DNA of 15,291 nucleotides from Opitutia bacterium UBA957 (GTDB lineage Bacteria; Verrucomicrobiota; Verrucomicrobiia; Opitutales; UBA953): assembly GCA_002293065.1 (NCBI GenBank), contig DBCN01000152.1, forward strand, positions 32,761-48,051, written 5' to 3'. A model generated the notes under the pieces. The model made no database searches. It had not been told where the DNA came from and saw only the letters and a program-made list of their open reading frames with translations. Of this stretch, positions 1 to 7,727 are shown piece by piece (positions within the stretch are counted from its first letter, which is position 1; each line of letters starts with the position of its first letter). The translations under genes were made by a program, and so were the position numbers.

Positions 1-1
1 G

Positions 2-874
2 ACCCGCGAACTCCGCGCTCCGGTCATCATCTGGGTCATCAAGAACCGCGACTCCAAGAAATACGCCGAAATCGTCGCCCCGCTCATCGTGCCGAGCTTC
101 CTCGGCTCCATCCTCGCGAGCATCGACACCGAAGCCCTCGAATCGAACTCGACCGCCCGCATCCCGCTGGCCAACGAGCTCATCAAGGACAAGGCCCTCA
201 TCGCCGACATCATCGCGCCCGCCGGCGGCAAGCAGGCGGACAGCGAAACCATCTTCGACCTGGCCCGCATCATGCTGCGCAACCAAGGCTTCGACAAGAT
301 GACGAAGAACTCGCTCCTCGCCCGACTCGCCAAGATCGAGCCGCACGTCCAGCGCCTCGTCCAGTCCCGCCAGGACGACTCCACCGTCGAGAAGGAACTG
401 GTGGTCTCGAAGCACAGCAAGGAAGCCCGCGAAGCCGAACTCACCGACATCGTGCAGGTCAAGCTGCCGGCCGTGAAGGAAGCGATCCAGATCGCCAAGG
501 AACACGGCGACTTGCGCGAGAACTCCGAGTACAAGATGGCCCGTCAGGACCATGACACCCTTTCCGGTCGCCGCGCCGAGCTCGATGCGATGCTGAAGAA
601 GGCCCGCGTGACCGACTTCACCGAAGCCACCACCGCGCTCGTCTCCATCGGCTCGACCGTCAAGTTGCTGCGTGAATCGGACAAGACCGAGGTGACCTAC
701 GACATCCTTGGCGCTTGGGATGGCCAACCGGAGGTCAACATCTTGGCCTACGTTTCGCCGCTGGCCAAGCAGTTCCTCAACCGCAAGCCGGACGAGTCCT
801 TCACGACCAACATCAACGGCAAGACCGAGAACTGGAAGGTCCTCTCGATCCGCCGCTGGGTGGAAAAGAAGTAA
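2..874 (+). CDS. GreA/GreB-family transcription elongation factor with long N-terminal extension (5' end cut by window)
   Basis: Gre factors enter the RNA polymerase secondary channel and stimulate cleavage of backtracked RNA. The reading frame is open from the window edge, so the true start lies upstream; 290 residues are visible. The last ~155 residues are a Gre protein: a coiled coil with the tip motif GDLRENSEY (visible residues 169-177), carrying the acidic residues that coordinate the catalytic metal in this family, then an FKBP-like C-terminal domain from about residue 217 (GSTVKLL) to the end. Ordinary GreA is about 158 residues and starts just before the coiled coil; here at least 130 further residues precede it, mostly helical by appearance and with no domain I can name. 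Chlamydial GreA is known to be similarly enlarged, so this may be a PVC-type architecture. The GTG at 89 is internal, not the start. A strong terminator follows 22 bp after the stop. Confidence 0.88.
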   Translation, partial: TRELRAPVIIWVIKNRDSKKYAEIVAPLIVPSFLGSILASIDTEALESNSTARIPLANELIKDKALIADIIAPAGGKQADSETIFDLARIMLRNQGFDKMTKNSLLARLAKIEPHVQRLVQSRQDDSTVEKELVVSKHSKEAREAELTDIVQVKLPAVKEAIQIAKEHGDLRENSEYKMARQDHDTLSGRRAELDAMLKKARVTDFTEATTALVSIGSTVKLLRESDKTEVTYDILGAWDGQPEVNILAYVSPLAKQFLNRKPDESFTTNINGKTENWKVLSIRRWVEKK

Positions 875-896
875 GCGCCGAATCGCGCGTCCCGAC

Positions 897-927
897 GAAG
901 CCCCGGTGTTCCGGGGCTTCCTCTTTT
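897..927 (+). terminator. Rho-independent terminator after the greA-like gene
   Basis: A perfect 10-bp inverted repeat, GAAGCCCCGG (897-906) and CCGGGGCTTC (911-920), encloses a TGTT loop and is followed by CTCTTTT. It starts 22 bp after the stop of the GreA-like gene and ends just before the next gene, so it should insulate the two transcripts. Confidence 0.9.
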
Positions 928-960
928 GACATGGACGCAAAGGGCCTCCAAGGTATGCCC

Positions 961-1899
961 ATGCCCGACCCTTGGGAATCCCTGCGCCTGCTCGCCGACC
1001 CTACCCGGGCGCGGATTCTTTTCCTGCTGGCCAAGGGCGAACTCTCCGTCGGCGAACTGCAGGAAATCCTCGGCATGCGCCAGTCGCGCATCTCCACGCA
1101 CCTGTCGTTGCTCCGCAAGGCGGGCCTGGCCGCGGACCGCCGTGACGGCAAGCACTCCTACTATGCCCTCACGCCGAACCTACCGGATGGCGTGAGCCAA
1201 ATCCTGGAGGCAGCCCTGACCGCGACCGCCAAGGACGCCACGACGACCGCCGACCAACGGGCCTTCAAACGGCTCGCCGAGAAACGTCGCCGCAAATCGG
1301 AACAGCACTTCAACCTCGTCGCCGATCGACTGGGACGGAATTACTGCCCAGGCCGTTCGTGGGAGTCGATTGGCCAGATGCTGCTCCTCTTGGCCCCCAA
1401 GGTGCGTATCGCTGACCTCGGTGCGGGCGACGGCACGGTTTCCCGCCTCTTGGCCCGGCAGGCCGAATTTGTCCATTGCGTCGATAACTCGCCCAAGATG
1501 GTAGCGCTTGGAAGAGAACTTGCTGATAAAGAAGAACTTAAGAATGTAGACTACGTCCTGGGCGACATCGAAAAAGTACCCCTGAAGGACCGAAGCGTCG
1601 ACCTGGCCCTACTCAGCCAAGCCCTTCACCATGCGGAAAATCCCCGAAAAGCGCTGTCGGAGGCTTTCCGCATCCTGAAACCCGGCGGTCGGCTGCTTAT
1701 TTTAGACCTCCGGGCCCACCGTTTTGAGAAAGCGCGCGAGCTCTATGCCGACCGTTGGCTGGGCTTCAAGGAAAACGACCTACACGACTGGATCGAGGAG
1801 GTCGGCTTCGTGCACTCCGAGGTCCGGGTCGTCGCGAAAGAGGTCCCGGAACCCCATTTCGAAACCCTCCTCGGCAGCGCCCTAAAGCCTAACCGCTGA
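961..1899 (+). CDS. ArsR-family winged-helix regulator fused to a class I SAM-dependent methyltransferase
   Basis: This is a two-domain protein of 312 residues. Residues ~5-75 are an ArsR/SmtB-type winged helix: LLADPTRARIL, then the recognition helix region around QSRISTHLSLLRKAGL and the wing DGKHSYYAL. Residues ~115-290 are a Rossmann-fold methyltransferase: SAM-binding motif I ADLGAGDG (151-158), an acidic residue after strand 2 (D175), GDIEKVPL (201-208), and the post-motif FRILKPGGRLLILDL. The GRSW motif (131-134) between the domains recurs in known ArsR-methyltransferase fusions. The metal-sensing ELCVCDL motif is replaced by ELSVGEL, so the classical alpha-3 metal site is absent and the ligand may be SAM or a substrate (inference). 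Start: ATG at 961 has AAGG seven bases upstream; in-frame ATGs at 931 and 955 are alternatives giving 322 or 314 residues. The methyl acceptor cannot be read from the sequence. Confidence 0.87.
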   Translation: MPDPWESLRLLADPTRARILFLLAKGELSVGELQEILGMRQSRISTHLSLLRKAGLAADRRDGKHSYYALTPNLPDGVSQILEAALTATAKDATTTADQRAFKRLAEKRRRKSEQHFNLVADRLGRNYCPGRSWESIGQMLLLLAPKVRIADLGAGDGTVSRLLARQAEFVHCVDNSPKMVALGRELADKEELKNVDYVLGDIEKVPLKDRSVDLALLSQALHHAENPRKALSEAFRILKPGGRLLILDLRAHRFEKARELYADRWLGFKENDLHDWIEEVGFVHSEVRVVAKEVPEPHFETLLGSALKPNR

Positions 1900-1968
1900 T
1901 TCTTTCGTCTCAGCGCTGGGCAGGGATTATTCGTCTACAATAATGGGAACAAAATCAGGGGATAGTGC

Positions 1969-1998
1969 TTGGCAGTATCCACCGTAAAGGGCTATTTT
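1969..1998 (+). promoter_or_regulatory. Candidate sigma70-type promoter for the TPR-Exb operon
   Basis: The 143-bp gap 1900-2042 is AT-richer than its surroundings. It contains TTGGCA (1969-1974) and TATTTT (1993-1998) separated by 18 bp, which would give a leader of roughly 35-40 bases before the ATG at 2043. That leader is almost all pyrimidine and has no Shine-Dalgarno sequence. A second possible -10, TACAAT at 1936-1941, lacks a convincing -35. No terminator hairpin was seen after the ArsR-methyltransferase gene. Confidence 0.35.
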
Positions 1999-2042
1999 CA
2001 CACCCTCCCCCATTGAGGCCTCCCCGCCTCCCCTTACCTCCG

Positions 2043-5000
2043 ATGGTTACCCAAGAGTCTCGCACCTACAAGTTGGCCAAAGCTGCCATCCTTGCCGTCC
2101 TTATCGCCGTCATCCCGGCAACCACCTCCCTTCGTGCCCAAGGCGCCCCCGCCGCAGCCAAGGCTCAGGAGGACCCCTTGACCGCGCAGTACAACAAGAC
2201 GATGGGGGAGATCGACAAGAAGCAGTTTACCGCCGCGCTGAAGAACCTCGAGGACCTCGAGAAGAAAGTCGCGAACTTCCCCGCGGCCATGCAGGCCACC
2301 GTCTGCTTCCATCGCGCCCGCACCTATTACCTGATGAAGGACTGGGTCAAGGCCGACGCCGAGATCAACACCTTCCTGACGAAGTACCCCGAAGGCACGG
2401 GCAAGATCATCGACGAAAACGACAACATGCGCGGCGTCGCGCAGCTGACGCTCGTCGAAGTGTACGCCAACCAGTCCAAGTGGGACCCGGCCCTCGACCT
2501 GCTCAAGATGCTCCGCACCAACCCGCTGGTGCAGCCCAAGGATCGCGTCAACGCCTACACCCTTTCCGCCCGCGTCGTCGAAGAAAAGTCGAAGAGCGGC
2601 TCCGAGGAAGAGAAGAAGCAAGCCCTCGGCCAGGCCGTGGGCCTGCTCAAGCAGGCCACCGCCGGCGGCCTCGGCACACCCGAAGCCCGTGAAGGCGGCA
2701 TGCGTTTGGTCGAGGTCTACACCAAGCTCGGCCTCGTCAAGGAAGCCGAACAGCTGAAGTCCGAAATCGACGCCAAGGGCACCGGTTCGCCGGCGGAAAT
2801 CGTCCGCTCGAACTTCCAGCGCATCGAAATCGGCGACGCCCGCTTCGAGGCCGGCGAAAACGCCTCCGAAACGAAGGCGAAGGAAGAACTCTACCGCCAG
2901 GCGCTCGCAAGCTACCAAGGCGCCCTGCGCCGCGCCACCGTCAATCGCTCGGTCACCAAGGCCGTCGAGATGAAGCAGGTGGACCTGGACAAGATCGTGA
3001 AGGATAACCCCAAGCCGACGCCGGAGGCCACCGAGAAAATCGAGAAGGCCCGCGCCGAGCTGGAAAGCTTCAAGACCATCCAGAGCGACTTCGAGAAGAA
3101 CAAGGACTACGACGCCTTCATCTCGTACCGCATCGGCCTCTGCCTCCTCGAGCTGAAGCGCCCGTGGGAAGCGTTCGTCGCCTTCCGCGACATCTTCGAA
3201 AACAACCCAGGTTTCTCCAAGGTTTCCGGCGCCTACTACTACTACATCCTCGCCCTCCGCGAAATCGGCCGCAACGGCGAAGCCCAGGCGAAGTGCAAGG
3301 AGTTCCTCTCCAAGTACCCGGACGCCGAAGAAGTCTCCATGGTGGCCGTCATCCTCGGCTCGATCTCCCAGGACCGGGAAGAGTTCGAGGAAGCCATCGG
3401 CCACTACAATTGGGCGAAGGCAAACGTGAAGAAGATGGACCCCTCCACGCTGGAGGAAATCGACTTCCGCATCGCCTGCTGCCACTTCGCGCACGTGGAT
3501 TGGGACAAGGCCCGCCAAGCCCTCGACGAGTTCCTGAACAAGTACCAGCGCTCCTTCGCCAAGGAACAGGCGATGTACATGCGCGCCCTGTGCTGGTTTT
3601 ACCAGGGCAAGTACAAGGAAACCAAGGTCGGCTTCGATGAGTACCAGAAGGCCTACCCCAAGGGCGAGTACCTCGCCGACGTCCGCTACCGCCAAGCCAT
3701 CGTGAAGTTCGGCGTGAATCCGCCCGAGATCGAAGCGACCATCACCCTCTGCAACGAGTGGCTCCGGGACTACGGCGTCAGCAAGGTCGAAAGCATCGTC
3801 AACCAGGTCCCCGAGGTGCACACCCTCATCGGCGACGCGGCGATCCGCATCGCGACGGAGTTGGACAAGGACATCTCGACGGCGGACAAGAACCTGCGCA
3901 CGAACGCCGAGCCCGCCCTGAAGGCCAAGTACAAGGCCGAGAAGGAGCGCCTGGAGAAGGAAAAGGAAACCCAAACCGTCAAGGCGATCGAGGCCTACAT
4001 CGCGGCCGCCCGTTCGGGCCGGACCAACCCCAACGCCCTGGACTTCGTCCTCCGCGAACTCGGCAAACTCCTCCCCGGCCGCGGCGAACACACGCGCATG
4101 CGCGATCTCTACAGGGAGGTGTACGATTGGGACCACGCCGACCCGAAGTCGCTCAACTACCTCTACGAAGTCATCAAGGCCACCGAACGCATGGGCGACA
4201 AGCCCGAGTTCGCCCAGCAGGCCGACGCCGTCCAGAAGCGTTTCAGCGCCCAGCTCGCCGCCGCCCGCAAGAAGGTGGATGAGCTCGTGAAGTCCGACGC
4301 CAAGCCGGAAGAAGTCGCCGCCGCCAAGGCCGCCGTGGCCAAGCTCTCCACCGAACTCGCTGCCGAACTCGACGTCGTCGAGAAGGCCCGCCAAGCCAGC
4401 ATCCTCGCCGCCAAGACGGAAGCCCTCGGCATCCTTTCCGGCGCGGTCGCCGAATCCATCAACGACCGCAAGCAGGAGGGCTCCGAAAAGCTCATCCTCT
4501 TCCTGGCCGAAAAGCTCGCCCGCAAGGTGAAGCGCGTGAAGCCGGGGGCGGTGGTCGACCCGAATGCCTACACCGCGGCCAACGCCGAGGACGAGATCGC
4601 CAAACTGCTGCGCCTCGAGGAAAACAAGGATTCGCTGATCGCCCAAGCCCGTGGGTTCTTCGCTAAGGGCCAGTTGGCGACCTTCCTGCGCGACCCCGCC
4701 AAGGCGGACACCTACTTCACGAAAATCTCCGCGAACTACAAGGCGGAGGAGCTCAGCCCCACCATCCTCGCCATCGTCGGCGACCACATGCTCATCAAGG
4801 GCGAGACCAAGAACTCCGAAGGCTATTTCCAGTACATCATGGAGCACCATCGCTCCTCGGAATACGCGGACTTCGGGTTCGCCGGCCTGGCGGAAATCCG
4901 CCTGTCCCAGAAGAAGTACAAGGAAGCCCTCGAGCTCTGCGGCGAAGCCATCGACAACAGCGTCGTGATGTCGAAGGAGAAGGACATCCTCTTCATCAAG

Positions 5001-5360
5001 GCCCGCGCCCTCGCGGAAACCCAGAAGTACGCCGAAGCCAAGGCGGTATTCGAAGAAATCGCCAAGACCAAGGAGTGGAAGGGCGAGACCACCGCGGGCT
5101 GCCTCTACTGGCTGGGCCTCATGGAAGAACGTCAGGGCAACCATGCCGAAGCCGTCGCCTACTACCGCCGCACCTACCAAGCCTGGAAGAAGTACGAAGT
5201 TTGGTCGGCCAAGGCCTACCTGGGCGCCGCCCGCCTCTTCGCCACCAAGCTCGACCAGAAGAAGGACGCGAAGGAAATCATCACCGAGATGCTCTCCAAG
5301 GACCGCATCAAGGACACCCCGGAGGCCAACGAAGCCCGCATCCTTTCGACCAAACTCTAA
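2043..5360 (+). CDS. Large exported tetratricopeptide-repeat protein, first gene of the Exb-TPR operon
   Basis: The product has 1105 residues. Start ATG 2043 gives a convincing signal peptide: charged n-region (R7, K10, K13), hydrophobic core AAILAVLIAVI (14-24), likely cleavage near A32-A35, then an Ala/Pro-rich linker. The in-frame GTG at 1965 would add 26 proline-rich residues before the signal and is disfavoured. Most of the protein is TPR-like helical hairpins: clear units near 82-120, 359-460 (alternating Y/L-A-x-x-x-G-x-x-x-E-A patterns), 474-560, and a C-terminal block at ~941-1095. Charged, probably coiled-coil segments lie near 628-650 and 735-800. No enzymatic motif, beta-barrel or transmembrane helix after the signal was seen, so it is probably a periplasmic scaffold or cargo-binding protein. 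Six bases separate it from the next TPR gene, and exbB/exbD genes follow, so its job is probably tied to that motor. The specific function is not recognised. Confidence 0.85.
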   Translation: MVTQESRTYKLAKAAILAVLIAVIPATTSLRAQGAPAAAKAQEDPLTAQYNKTMGEIDKKQFTAALKNLEDLEKKVANFPAAMQATVCFHRARTYYLMKDWVKADAEINTFLTKYPEGTGKIIDENDNMRGVAQLTLVEVYANQSKWDPALDLLKMLRTNPLVQPKDRVNAYTLSARVVEEKSKSGSEEEKKQALGQAVGLLKQATAGGLGTPEAREGGMRLVEVYTKLGLVKEAEQLKSEIDAKGTGSPAEIVRSNFQRIEIGDARFEAGENASETKAKEELYRQALASYQGALRRATVNRSVTKAVEMKQVDLDKIVKDNPKPTPEATEKIEKARAELESFKTIQSDFEKNKDYDAFISYRIGLCLLELKRPWEAFVAFRDIFENNPGFSKVSGAYYYYILALREIGRNGEAQAKCKEFLSKYPDAEEVSMVAVILGSISQDREEFEEAIGHYNWAKANVKKMDPSTLEEIDFRIACCHFAHVDWDKARQALDEFLNKYQRSFAKEQAMYMRALCWFYQGKYKETKVGFDEYQKAYPKGEYLADVRYRQAIVKFGVNPPEIEATITLCNEWLRDYGVSKVESIVNQVPEVHTLIGDAAIRIATELDKDISTADKNLRTNAEPALKAKYKAEKERLEKEKETQTVKAIEAYIAAARSGRTNPNALDFVLRELGKLLPGRGEHTRMRDLYREVYDWDHADPKSLNYLYEVIKATERMGDKPEFAQQADAVQKRFSAQLAAARKKVDELVKSDAKPEEVAAAKAAVAKLSTELAAELDVVEKARQASILAAKTEALGILSGAVAESINDRKQEGSEKLILFLAEKLARKVKRVKPGAVVDPNAYTAANAEDEIAKLLRLEENKDSLIAQARGFFAKGQLATFLRDPAKADTYFTKISANYKAEELSPTILAIVGDHMLIKGETKNSEGYFQYIMEHHRSSEYADFGFAGLAEIRLSQKKYKEALELCGEAIDNSVVMSKEKDILFIKARALAETQKYAEAKAVFEEIAKTKEWKGETTAGCLYWLGLMEERQGNHAEAVAYYRRTYQAWKKYEVWSAKAYLGAARLFATKLDQKKDAKEIITEMLSKDRIKDTPEANEARILSTKL

Positions 5361-5366
5361 TCGACC

Positions 5367-6395
5367 ATGCGTCCCGCCGTCCGCTCCTTCCTGACCGTCG
5401 CGCTTCTCTGTGCGGCCTCTCCCTCCTTTGGCCAAACCCTCTTCTTCAAGGGCGGCGAACGCTGGGAAGTGAACGATCCGTTCAAATTGGACAATTCCGT
5501 TCCGCCCAAGCCGGTGATCGACCCCAAGAAGGGCACGATCAGCAGCCTCAAGGGCACCGTGGTCCGCACCGTCAATTCCGGCGGCACCGACATCGAGTCG
5601 ACCCGCAAGCTCGCCGAAGTCGAACGCATCATCTGGCCCACCGTCGACAAGCTCACGGAGGCCCAGCTCTTCGTCAGCCGCGGCGAGCCCGGCAAGGCCC
5701 TCGACAGCGTCGAACCCATCATCAAATTCTTCGACGCCTTCAAGAAGACCCCCGGTTCCCTCTGGCTCAAGGCCTCCATGGTGAAGCTCGATGCCCTGGA
5801 TCGGCTGGAAAACGACGCGGTCATCGGCGCCTTCCTCGATAACCTCGAGAAGAACGACGACGGCTCCAGCCCCGAGTTGCAGAACAAGATCAAGTTGGCC
5901 CGCCTCATGCAACGCGCCCGCCGCGGCGAGCATGACACGGTCATCACCGAGGCCGCCGACCTCATCTCCAAACTGGACGATCCGGACGTCCTCGCCCGCC
6001 TGCACATCGTCAAAGGCGGCTCGCTCCTGGCCACCAAGAAATACGAGGCGGCGATGAACACCTACCTCCGCGTGCCGGTCTTCTACGGCGCGCAGGCCGA
6101 GCACCTCCCCAAGGCGTTGCTCGGGGCCGCCCGGGCCTTCCGCGGGATGGATAGCCCCGCCACCAAGGAGCAGCGTCTGGAAGAGATCTCCAACCGCTAC
6201 CTCCGCGACCTGATCGCCACGTTCCCGGTCTCGAAGGAGGCCGAGGAAGCGAAGAAGCTCCTCCCCAAGGAAGACCGCCTCGCGGCCGAGGCCGAGGCCG
6301 GCAAGATCAAAGATGCCGCCGTCATCCCCGATGCGACCGCCACCCCCGACGCCCCGAAGCCCGATAATTCGAACAATAACGAGGCCAACAAGTGA
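5367..6395 (+). CDS. Exported TPR-like helical repeat protein, second gene of the Exb-TPR operon
   Basis: The product has 342 residues. A signal peptide is evident: MRPAVR, hydrophobic SFLTVALLCAA, with cleavage probably after SFG before Q23. The mature region begins with a short non-helical segment containing GGERWEVNDPF and a beta-like stretch around GTISSLKGTVV, then becomes helical with weak TPR-like pairs (for example LFVSRGEPGKALDSVEPI and ARLHIVKGGSLLATKKYEAA). The last ~30 residues are a low-complexity Asp/Pro/Asn tail, probably disordered. It starts 6 bp after the previous stop, with no Shine-Dalgarno sequence, so it is likely co-transcribed and perhaps translated by reinitiation. 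By position it is probably a periplasmic partner of the 1105-residue protein and the ExbB/ExbD motor; the exact role is unknown. Confidence 0.83.
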   Translation: MRPAVRSFLTVALLCAASPSFGQTLFFKGGERWEVNDPFKLDNSVPPKPVIDPKKGTISSLKGTVVRTVNSGGTDIESTRKLAEVERIIWPTVDKLTEAQLFVSRGEPGKALDSVEPIIKFFDAFKKTPGSLWLKASMVKLDALDRLENDAVIGAFLDNLEKNDDGSSPELQNKIKLARLMQRARRGEHDTVITEAADLISKLDDPDVLARLHIVKGGSLLATKKYEAAMNTYLRVPVFYGAQAEHLPKALLGAARAFRGMDSPATKEQRLEEISNRYLRDLIATFPVSKEAEEAKKLLPKEDRLAAEAEAGKIKDAAVIPDATATPDAPKPDNSNNNEANK

Positions 6396-6451
6396 GACCT
6401 TGCTCCTTTTCTAATCCCAAACTAAACCATCCCCACAACCGCAGCGTCCCC

Positions 6452-7249
6452 ATGAAGAAACTCCGCTCCTCCCTATTCACCCTGGGCCTCCTCGGCCTCA
6501 TGACCGTCGTCGCCTCCGCGAACGAAGGCGGCGTCAAGGAAAAGACCCTCCTCGACCTCTTCGAAGAAGGCGGTTGGGTCATGTACCCGATGACCATCGC
6601 CTCCGTAGCCATGATCTGGTTCATCGTCGATGGCTGGATTCGCACGAGCGCAAACCGCCTCTACCCGAAAGGACATGTCGACCAGCTCCGCGAGCTCTTC
6701 CAGCGCGGCGACTACCCAGGGGCCTACAACTTCGCCAAGAGCGCCGGCTCCCCGGTCTCCGAGGTCGTCCGCGCCGGCGTCGCCTTCACCCCGGATGGCA
6801 AGGTGATGACCGAAGAGGCCATCATCTCTGAAATCACGCGCATCCAAGGTGAACTCATGGGCCGCGCTTCCTACCTGTCCGTCATCGGCGTCTGCACCCC
6901 GATGATCGGCCTCACCGGCACGGTGACGGGCATGATGAAGGCGTTCGACAAGCTCGGTTCCTCCGGCGTGGGTGACCCCTCCCAGCTCGCCGAAGCGATC
7001 GGCGAAGTGCTCGTGGCCACCGCCGCGGGCCTGGCCGTCGCAATCCCGGCGTTCATCGCCTATTACCTCCTCCGCAACCGCATCACCAAGGGTATCCATG
7101 ACATCCAAGAGATCGTCACGGGGCTCTTCCGCGCCTTCCCCTACGACGAAGTTGCCGGCCATACCGTCGGCGACGAAGTGATCTACGCGGCAAAGCCCGA
7201 CTGGAACGCCACCCCGGCGGCAGTCGCCCCTGAAGCCCCCAAGGCCTAA
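6452..7249 (+). CDS. exbB: MotA/TolQ/ExbB-family proton channel protein
   Basis: ExbB-type proteins form the inner-membrane pentamer that, with an ExbD dimer, converts proton flow into movement of a periplasmic partner. The product has 265 residues. Start ATG 6452 gives a signal-like N terminus (MKKLRSSLFTLGLLGL, cleavage ASA before N24). Three membrane helices follow: ~42-61 (WVMYPMTIASVAMIWFIV), ~141-164 and ~186-208. The family signature is GLTGTVTGMMKAF (153-165), with the conserved small-residue helix VATAAGLAVAIPAFIAYYLL at the pore. The C terminus is Ala/Pro-rich. An in-frame GTG at 6392 would overlap the previous stop and spoil the signal peptide, so it was rejected. The leader 6396-6451 is A/C-rich without a Shine-Dalgarno sequence. 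The gene is the third of five in the unit. ExbB, TolQ and relatives cannot be told apart by sequence alone here; the symbol is used in the family sense. Confidence 0.92.
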   Translation: MKKLRSSLFTLGLLGLMTVVASANEGGVKEKTLLDLFEEGGWVMYPMTIASVAMIWFIVDGWIRTSANRLYPKGHVDQLRELFQRGDYPGAYNFAKSAGSPVSEVVRAGVAFTPDGKVMTEEAIISEITRIQGELMGRASYLSVIGVCTPMIGLTGTVTGMMKAFDKLGSSGVGDPSQLAEAIGEVLVATAAGLAVAIPAFIAYYLLRNRITKGIHDIQEIVTGLFRAFPYDEVAGHTVGDEVIYAAKPDWNATPAAVAPEAPKA

Positions 7250-7283
7250 GGTTCCCTCCACCCCCTAAACCCACACACCAACC

Positions 7284-7724
7284 ATGGCAGGCGGAGGCGG
7301 AGGCGGAGACGGGGAACCCGAGTTCCAGGTGGCGCCGATGATCGACGTCCTCCTGGTGCTGCTGATCTTCTTCATGTCGATCACCTCGGCCCAGGTGCTC
7401 AAGGTCGACAAGAACATCGCGCTACCCGTGGCTTCGCACGGCGTGAAGCGCGACGACAAGGCCGCCGCCGGCCTGATCAACATCTCTTGGGACAAGAACA
7501 CCGGTCAGGCGAAGTACAAACTCGACGACCGGGAACTGGACATCAACGACAAGGATGGCATCGCCAAGGAATTGGCGGCCCGCAAGGGTACGAACGAGAA
7601 GTTCCGCCTGCTCATCCGCGCTGACCGCCAGTGCCACGCCAAGTACATCTCCAAGGCCCTCGAATGGGGCGCCGAAGCGGGGATCGACAACATCGCCTTC
7701 TCAGGCCTCAACCGCGAGGAATAA
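7284..7724 (+). CDS. exbD: ExbD/TolR-family biopolymer transport protein (first copy)
   Basis: The product is a 146-residue single-pass inner-membrane protein. A short cytoplasmic N terminus (six consecutive glycines, residues 3-8) precedes EFQVAPMIDVLLVLLIFFM, the hallmark ExbD helix; D21 corresponds to the essential proton-carrying aspartate. The rest is a periplasmic domain with the usual ExbD layout ending in a KFRLLIRADRQ strand and the helix YISKALEWGAEAGI. A single cysteine (in RQCHAKY) is periplasmic. The gene lies 34 bp after exbB with a C/A-rich leader lacking a Shine-Dalgarno sequence. The next gene, a second exbD, begins 3 bp after its stop. It probably pairs with the ExbB above. 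Confidence 0.92.
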   Translation: MAGGGGGGDGEPEFQVAPMIDVLLVLLIFFMSITSAQVLKVDKNIALPVASHGVKRDDKAAAGLINISWDKNTGQAKYKLDDRELDINDKDGIAKELAARKGTNEKFRLLIRADRQCHAKYISKALEWGAEAGIDNIAFSGLNREE

Positions 7725-7727
7725 GCC

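Noticed and set aside
715..960. Upstream in-frame start for the ArsR-methyltransferase gene at 715
   Set aside because: It would run through the end of the GreA-like gene and its terminator hairpin; the homologous part begins at about 961.
1965..2042. GTG at 1965 as start of the large TPR protein
   Set aside because: It would place a proline-rich stretch before an otherwise ideal signal peptide; the 1965-2042 stretch fits better as promoter and leader.
2034..6104. A minus-strand frame open for about 4 kb (1356 codons) opposite both TPR genes
   Set aside because: It lies fully antisense to two genes with signal peptides and recognisable repeats. Long antisense frames are expected where codons end in C. 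Its translation is repetitive Leu/Gly/Asp/Val with no domain.
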